A stretch of DNA of 64,000 nucleotides, from contig NZ_CP083553.1 of NCBI RefSeq assembly GCF_025144465.1, forward strand, positions 454,501-518,500, read 5' to 3'. Of the stretch, positions 60,794-64,000 are shown in pieces. The notes below the pieces were generated by a model. That model worked only from the letters and a program-made list of their open reading frames with translations, was not told the DNA's origin and searched no databases. This stretch comes from Leisingera sp. S132 (GTDB taxonomy: Bacteria > Pseudomonadota > Alphaproteobacteria > Rhodobacterales > Rhodobacteraceae). The translations under genes were made by a program, and so were the position numbers. Position 1 is the first letter of the stretch. Each line of letters starts with the position of its first letter.

Positions 60794-61434
60794 CAGGTTT
60801 CAGCCTCCTGCTCCAAATCCAATCCAGTGATGGCGACAACCGATTGCCGTCCGATTTCAACCAGTTCGCCGTCCGCAAACGCATCCGGCAGGGCACCGCC
60901 CTCCAGCCACAAACCGTCGATCACCGCGTTGCAGGCAATCGCCAGCTGGCGCAGCCGGGGTGCCGGGGCCGGGCGGCCGGCCTCTTCCAGCGCGGCGGCA
61001 ATCAGGCCCTCCAGCCGGTCGCGGAAGTAGGCATAGGTGCGTTCGTGGGTTTCCTTCATCTGCGGATCGTTCTGCACCTTGTTCAGAAAGCTGGCCCACA
61101 GCGCGATGGAGCGCGGATCGACAACCGGCGGGGTCAGCGAGCCGTCGACAAAAGCCCTGAGACGCGCCCGGGCGCTGCCTGCCGCTGCACCGGGTGCAAA
61201 GGTCAGGTCCGTCATCTGGTTCATGTGGTGTTCATAGGCTGCGATGATCAGCTCTTCCTTGGAGCTGAAGTAATGCCGGATCAGACCCTGGGTGACGTCG
61301 GCACGCTGGGCAATGCCTCGCACCGTGGCACCGCGTACGCCGTTCTCCGCCACCAGTTCCAGCGTGGCGAGAATCAGTGCTTCCTTCCGGGCCTCGGCGG
61401 ATTCGCGTTTGAATTTGCGGCGCTCGTCGGTCAC
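60793..61434 (-). CDS. TetR-family regulator (BetI-like)
   Basis: 213 residues if started at GTG 61434, which has AGGAG upstream. An ATG at 61479 is in frame, but a TATAAT box lies downstream of it, so the shorter form is preferred. Helix-turn-helix: ALILATLELVAENGVRGATVRGIAQRADVTQGLIRHYFSSKEELIIAAYEHH. It is first in the aruH-aruI-DDAH operon and divergent from the basic-amino-acid ABC operon, so it probably represses both. An arginine-derived ligand is likely (inference). Confidence 0.9.
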   Translation of the reverse strand: MTDERRKFKRESAEARKEALILATLELVAENGVRGATVRGIAQRADVTQGLIRHYFSSKEELIIAAYEHHMNQMTDLTFAPGAAAGSARARLRAFVDGSLTPPVVDPRSIALWASFLNKVQNDPQMKETHERTYAYFRDRLEGLIAAALEEAGRPAPAPRLRQLAIACNAVIDGLWLEGGALPDAFADGELVEIGRQSVVAITGLDLEQEAET

Positions 61435-61531
61435 CTCAGCTCCTGTTTTTGTGCTGGCGGAGAAATTATACACTTGCATAATTGCGTGAGTCGCGGCTTA
61501 CTGCAATCGGAAAATTCGGGAAGACGCAAAG
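61435..61531. promoter_or_regulatory. Divergent promoter region, arginine operon / ABC operon
   Basis: This 97-bp gap holds both promoters. On the minus strand TATAAT (61470-61465) is a good -10 for the tetR operon. The plus-strand promoter is less clear; TTGCATAATTGC (61474-61485) lies between the two and is a candidate regulator site. Confidence 0.5.
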
Positions 61532-62338
61532 ATGGACACAGCCGCAGCCGCCGCAGCCGCCGCATCCTCACCGGAGACAGACACGCGCCGGGAGGCAATC
61601 CGGGTCGAGGATCTGCACAAGTCCTTCGGCAATCTGGAAGTGCTGAAGGGCGTGGATCTGACCGCGCATCAGGGGGATGTTGTAGCGATCATCGGCGGCT
61701 CCGGGTCCGGCAAGTCCACCATGCTGCGCTGCATCAACTTCCTTGAGACGCCAAGTTCCGGCAAGATTGTGATCGGCGGCCAGGAAGTGGCGATGCGCGG
61801 AGACGGCAGCCCGGCCAATCAGAAGCAGATCGAACGAATCCGAACCAAGCTGGCGATGGTGTTCCAGCAGTTCAACCTGTGGACCCATCGAACGCTGCTG
61901 GAAAACGTGATCGAGGTGCCGGTGCATGTGCTGAAGGTGCCCAAGGCCGAGGCCATCGCGCGGGCGCACGAACTGCTGAACCGGGTGGGGCTGGGCGGCA
62001 AGGAGGACACCTATCCTGCCTATCTGTCCGGCGGGCAGCAGCAGCGGGCGGCGATTGCGCGGGCGCTGGCGGTGGACCCGTCAGCGATGCTGTTTGACGA
62101 ACCGACTTCGGCGCTGGACCCGGAACTGGTGGGCGAGGTGCTGACGGTGATCCGCGACCTGGCTGCCGAGGGGCGCACCATGCTGCTGGTCACCCATGAG
62201 ATGAAATTCGCCCGCGAAGTCGCGAACCACGTTGTCTATCTGTACCAGGGCCGCATCGAAGAGCAGGGGCCGCCTGCCGAGGTCTTTGGCAATCCGCAAT
62301 CAGACCGTCTGAAGCAATTTCTGAGCTCGGTCGCCTGA
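61532..62338 (+). CDS. Basic-amino-acid ABC transporter ATP-binding protein (HisP/ArtP type)
   Basis: 268 residues with an unusual alanine-rich start (about 12 residues) before IRVEDLHKSFGNLEVLKGVDL. Walker A GGSGSGKSTMLRCIN, Q-loop VFQQFNLWTHRTLLENV, signature LSGGQQQRAAIARAL, Walker B AMLFDEPTSALDP, switch LVTHEMKFAREV. The FQxFNLW form is typical of polar amino acid importers. It should energise uptake of arginine-like compounds for the divergent catabolic operon. Confidence 0.94.
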   Translation: MDTAAAAAAAASSPETDTRREAIRVEDLHKSFGNLEVLKGVDLTAHQGDVVAIIGGSGSGKSTMLRCINFLETPSSGKIVIGGQEVAMRGDGSPANQKQIERIRTKLAMVFQQFNLWTHRTLLENVIEVPVHVLKVPKAEAIARAHELLNRVGLGGKEDTYPAYLSGGQQQRAAIARALAVDPSAMLFDEPTSALDPELVGEVLTVIRDLAAEGRTMLLVTHEMKFAREVANHVVYLYQGRIEEQGPPAEVFGNPQSDRLKQFLSSVA

Positions 62339-62377
62339 TCCACTACCACCAAAATAAAAACCAACAGGGAGATTAAG

Positions 62378-63142
62378 ATGAAACTGAAAGCATTGCTTGC
62401 CGCGGCAACCGCGGTTGCCGCTCTGTCCGCTGGTGCGGCTGCTGCCGAACAGGTGAAAATCGGCATCGCTGCCGAACCCTATCCGCCGTTTGCCTCGCTC
62501 GACAGCTCCGGCAATTGGGTCGGCTGGGAGGTCGAGGTGATCGGCGCGGTCTGCGCCGCGGCTGAACTGGACTGCGTGATCACGCCGGTCGCCTGGGACG
62601 GCATCATCCCGTCGCTGACCGGCCAGCAGATCGACGCCATCATGGCTTCCATGTCGATCACCGAGGAACGGATGAAGACCATCGATTTCTCCGATCCCTA
62701 CTACAACACCCCGGCAGTGATCGTTGCGGACAAGTCGATGGACATCGCGCCGACGCCGGAATCGCTGGCGGGCAAGATTGTCGGCATCCAGGCCTCGACC
62801 ATTCACCAGGCCTATGCGCAGGAATACTTCAAGGATGCCGAGCTGAAGGTTTACCAAACCCAGGATGAGGCCAACCAGGATCTGTTCGCCGGCCGCATCG
62901 ATGCGACCCAGGCAGACAGCATAGCGATGGCGGATTTCGTCGGGTCCGACACCGGCAGTTGCTGCGAGATCAAAGGCGCGGTGGCGGATGACCCGGCGAT
63001 CCTGGGCCGCGGTGTCGGCGCTGGCGTGCGCAAGGGCGACGACGCGCTGCGCGAGGCACTGAACAAGGGCATCGCGGCGATCCTGGCCGACGGCACCCAC
63101 GAGATGATCACCGCCAAATACTTCACCACCAGCATCTACTAA
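62378..63142 (+). CDS. Basic-amino-acid ABC transporter binding protein (ArgT/HisJ type)
   Basis: 254 residues; signal peptide KALLAAATAVAALSAGAAAA. The mature protein starts EQVKIGIAAEPYPPFASLDSSGNWVGWEVEVIGAVC, the family 3 binding-protein pattern, followed by CVITPVAWDGIIPSLTGQQIDAIMASMSITEERMKTIDFSDPYYNTPAV. Cysteines near 47 and 54 could form a disulfide, as in HisJ/LAO proteins. By context the ligand is arginine, methylarginine or another guanidino compound. Confidence 0.93.
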   Translation: MKLKALLAAATAVAALSAGAAAAEQVKIGIAAEPYPPFASLDSSGNWVGWEVEVIGAVCAAAELDCVITPVAWDGIIPSLTGQQIDAIMASMSITEERMKTIDFSDPYYNTPAVIVADKSMDIAPTPESLAGKIVGIQASTIHQAYAQEYFKDAELKVYQTQDEANQDLFAGRIDATQADSIAMADFVGSDTGSCCEIKGAVADDPAILGRGVGAGVRKGDDALREALNKGIAAILADGTHEMITAKYFTTSIY

Positions 63143-63151
63143 GGTGCTGCC

Positions 63152-63898
63152 GTGACCGGACTGTTCGAACTACTGGGCCTCGGCGCCAGCGCAGAGCTGC
63201 TGTCGCTGTCAGGCTGGGGAGGCAACCTGTTGCGCGGGCTTGCCAACTCCCTGCAGATCGCCGTTGGCGCTTTTGGGCTGGGGCTGATGATCGGGCTGTT
63301 CGGGGCCTATGGCAAACTTTATGGCGGGAAGGTCACGCGTGATCTTCTCGCCATCTATACCACGGTGATCCGGGCGGTGCCTGAACTGGTGCTGATCCTG
63401 ATCCTCTATTACGTGGGCAGCGATATCATCAACAAGATTTCCGAGGCAATGGGTGGCGGCCGGGTCGAGATCAACGGCGTTGCGGCCGGCATCTGGGTGC
63501 TGGGCGTGGTGCAGGGGGCCTATGCCACCGAAGTGCTGCGCGGCGCCATCAAGGCAGTGCCTGTGGGGCAGATCGAGGCGGCGAAGTCCTATGGCATGCC
63601 TGCCTTCATGATCATGCGGCGGGTGACGATCCCGGCGATGATGAGCTTTGCGGTGCCGGGGCTGGCAAACCTGTGGCTGATCGCCACCAAGGACACCGCG
63701 CTGCTGGCGGTGGTCGGCTTCAATGAGCTGACGCTGGAAACCCGGCAGGCGGCGAGCAGCACGCGGGCGTATTTCACCTTCTTCCTGGCGGCTGGGTTCC
63801 TGTACCTGATGGTGACGCTGTGCTCCGGCGCGGTCTTTGCCCGGGTTGAGAAATGGGCGAGGCGCGGCCAGCCCTCGCTGAAGGGGGGCGCGCGATGA
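63152..63898 (+). CDS. Amino acid ABC transporter permease (HisQ type)
   Basis: 248 residues, five hydrophobic segments. NLLRGLANSLQIAVGAFGLGLMIGLFGAYGKLYGG is the usual start of this permease family, and the EAA loop is GAIKAVPVGQIEAAKSYGMPAFMIMRRVTIPAMM. Its stop overlaps the next ATG by 4 bp. Confidence 0.93.
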   Translation: MTGLFELLGLGASAELLSLSGWGGNLLRGLANSLQIAVGAFGLGLMIGLFGAYGKLYGGKVTRDLLAIYTTVIRAVPELVLILILYYVGSDIINKISEAMGGGRVEINGVAAGIWVLGVVQGAYATEVLRGAIKAVPVGQIEAAKSYGMPAFMIMRRVTIPAMMSFAVPGLANLWLIATKDTALLAVVGFNELTLETRQAASSTRAYFTFFLAAGFLYLMVTLCSGAVFARVEKWARRGQPSLKGGAR

Positions 63899-64000
63899 CC
63901 GGTTTGAAGGAACTGATGCAGCCGCACCGCATCGTGATGATGCTGGTGTTCGCGGGGATCGCGATCTGGTGTGCAGTCGCGCTACGCTGGGACTGGATCC
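63895..64000 (+). CDS. Amino acid ABC transporter permease (HisM type), N-terminal part
   Basis: The first 35 codons from ATG 63895, cut by the window end. A hydrophobic segment, VMMLVFAGIAIWCAVAL, follows a short polar start. Position after a HisQ-type gene with ATGA overlap makes it the partner permease of the heterodimeric channel. Sequence alone is too short for an independent call. Confidence 0.75.
   Translation, partial: MTGLKELMQPHRIVMMLVFAGIAIWCAVALRWDWI

Noticed and set aside
61477-61479. ATG as the start of the TetR gene
   Set aside because: It has no ribosome-binding site and a TATAAT box lies just downstream, so the GTG at 61434 with AGGAG ahead of it fits better.
1-64000. CRISPR arrays, phage genes, complete insertion sequences
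   Set aside because: No regularly spaced repeats, transposase or integrase genes were found on either strand.

Overview
The window is GC-rich, gene-dense DNA from an alphaproteobacterium, most likely a marine member of the Roseobacter group (Rhodobacterales; Leisingera/Phaeobacter/Ruegeria-like). This is inferred from gene content: many TRAP, TTT and ABC uptake systems, GcvT-fused dimethylglycine/sarcosine-type dehydrogenases, and an RpoE-ChrR locus with a fatty-acid methylase operon and an Fe-S photolyase. No species name is claimed. I saw no rRNA, tRNA, CRISPR array, intact insertion sequence or phage gene.

Layout. 1-1607: end of a TRAP transporter (DctQ tail, long DctM). 1689-8752: LysR regulator, divergent second TRAP system (DctQ-DctM-DctP), then a three-subunit HcnABC/opine/D-hydroxyproline-type amino-acid dehydrogenase and a RidA imine deaminase. 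8784-12639 (minus): pqiA-pqiA-pqiB-pqiC, an MCE intermembrane lipid transport set. 12919-19203: aspartate locus with two convergent paralogous LysR genes, aspartase, a tandem Asp/Glu racemase and a dicarboxylate/amino-acid symporter; a TTGCAA-N3-TTGCAA element occurs in front of the transcription units. 19298-26807: XRE-type regulator, oligopeptide-type ABC transporter and amidase. 26808-27503: no intact gene, but a decayed GlxA/DJ-1-AraC-like remnant. 27504-34908 (minus): betaine-type ABC transporter, choline-kinase-like protein and GcvT-fused dehydrogenase. 35125: DeoR regulator. 36019-47535 (minus): IclR regulator and an eight-gene run (second GcvT-fused dehydrogenase, Tm-1-like protein, TctCBA, aldehyde dehydrogenase, phospholyase-type class III aminotransferase, hydroxylysine-kinase-like protein). 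47804-56988: RpoE sigma factor and ChrR anti-sigma factor, then a divergent singlet-oxygen-type regulon. 57221-64000: arginine/methylarginine catabolism (TetR, AruH, AruI, DDAH-like hydrolase) divergent from a basic-amino-acid ABC transporter that runs off the window.

How it works together. Most of the window is modular scavenging of nitrogen-rich small molecules: each module pairs a transporter with a dehydrogenase, lyase, kinase or hydrolase and its own regulator. The two best candidates for undescribed biology are (i) the IclR-controlled cluster 36019-46603, which combines N-demethylation, kinase, phospholyase and aldehyde dehydrogenase steps and looks like a pathway for a methylated hydroxy-amine or amino alcohol, and (ii) repeated cis elements that tie genes into local regulons: the aspartate-locus TTGCAA element, the 25-bp IclR element, and three TGATCC-N18-TAWCC ECF promoters, two of which sit so close to the start codon that their transcripts should be leaderless.
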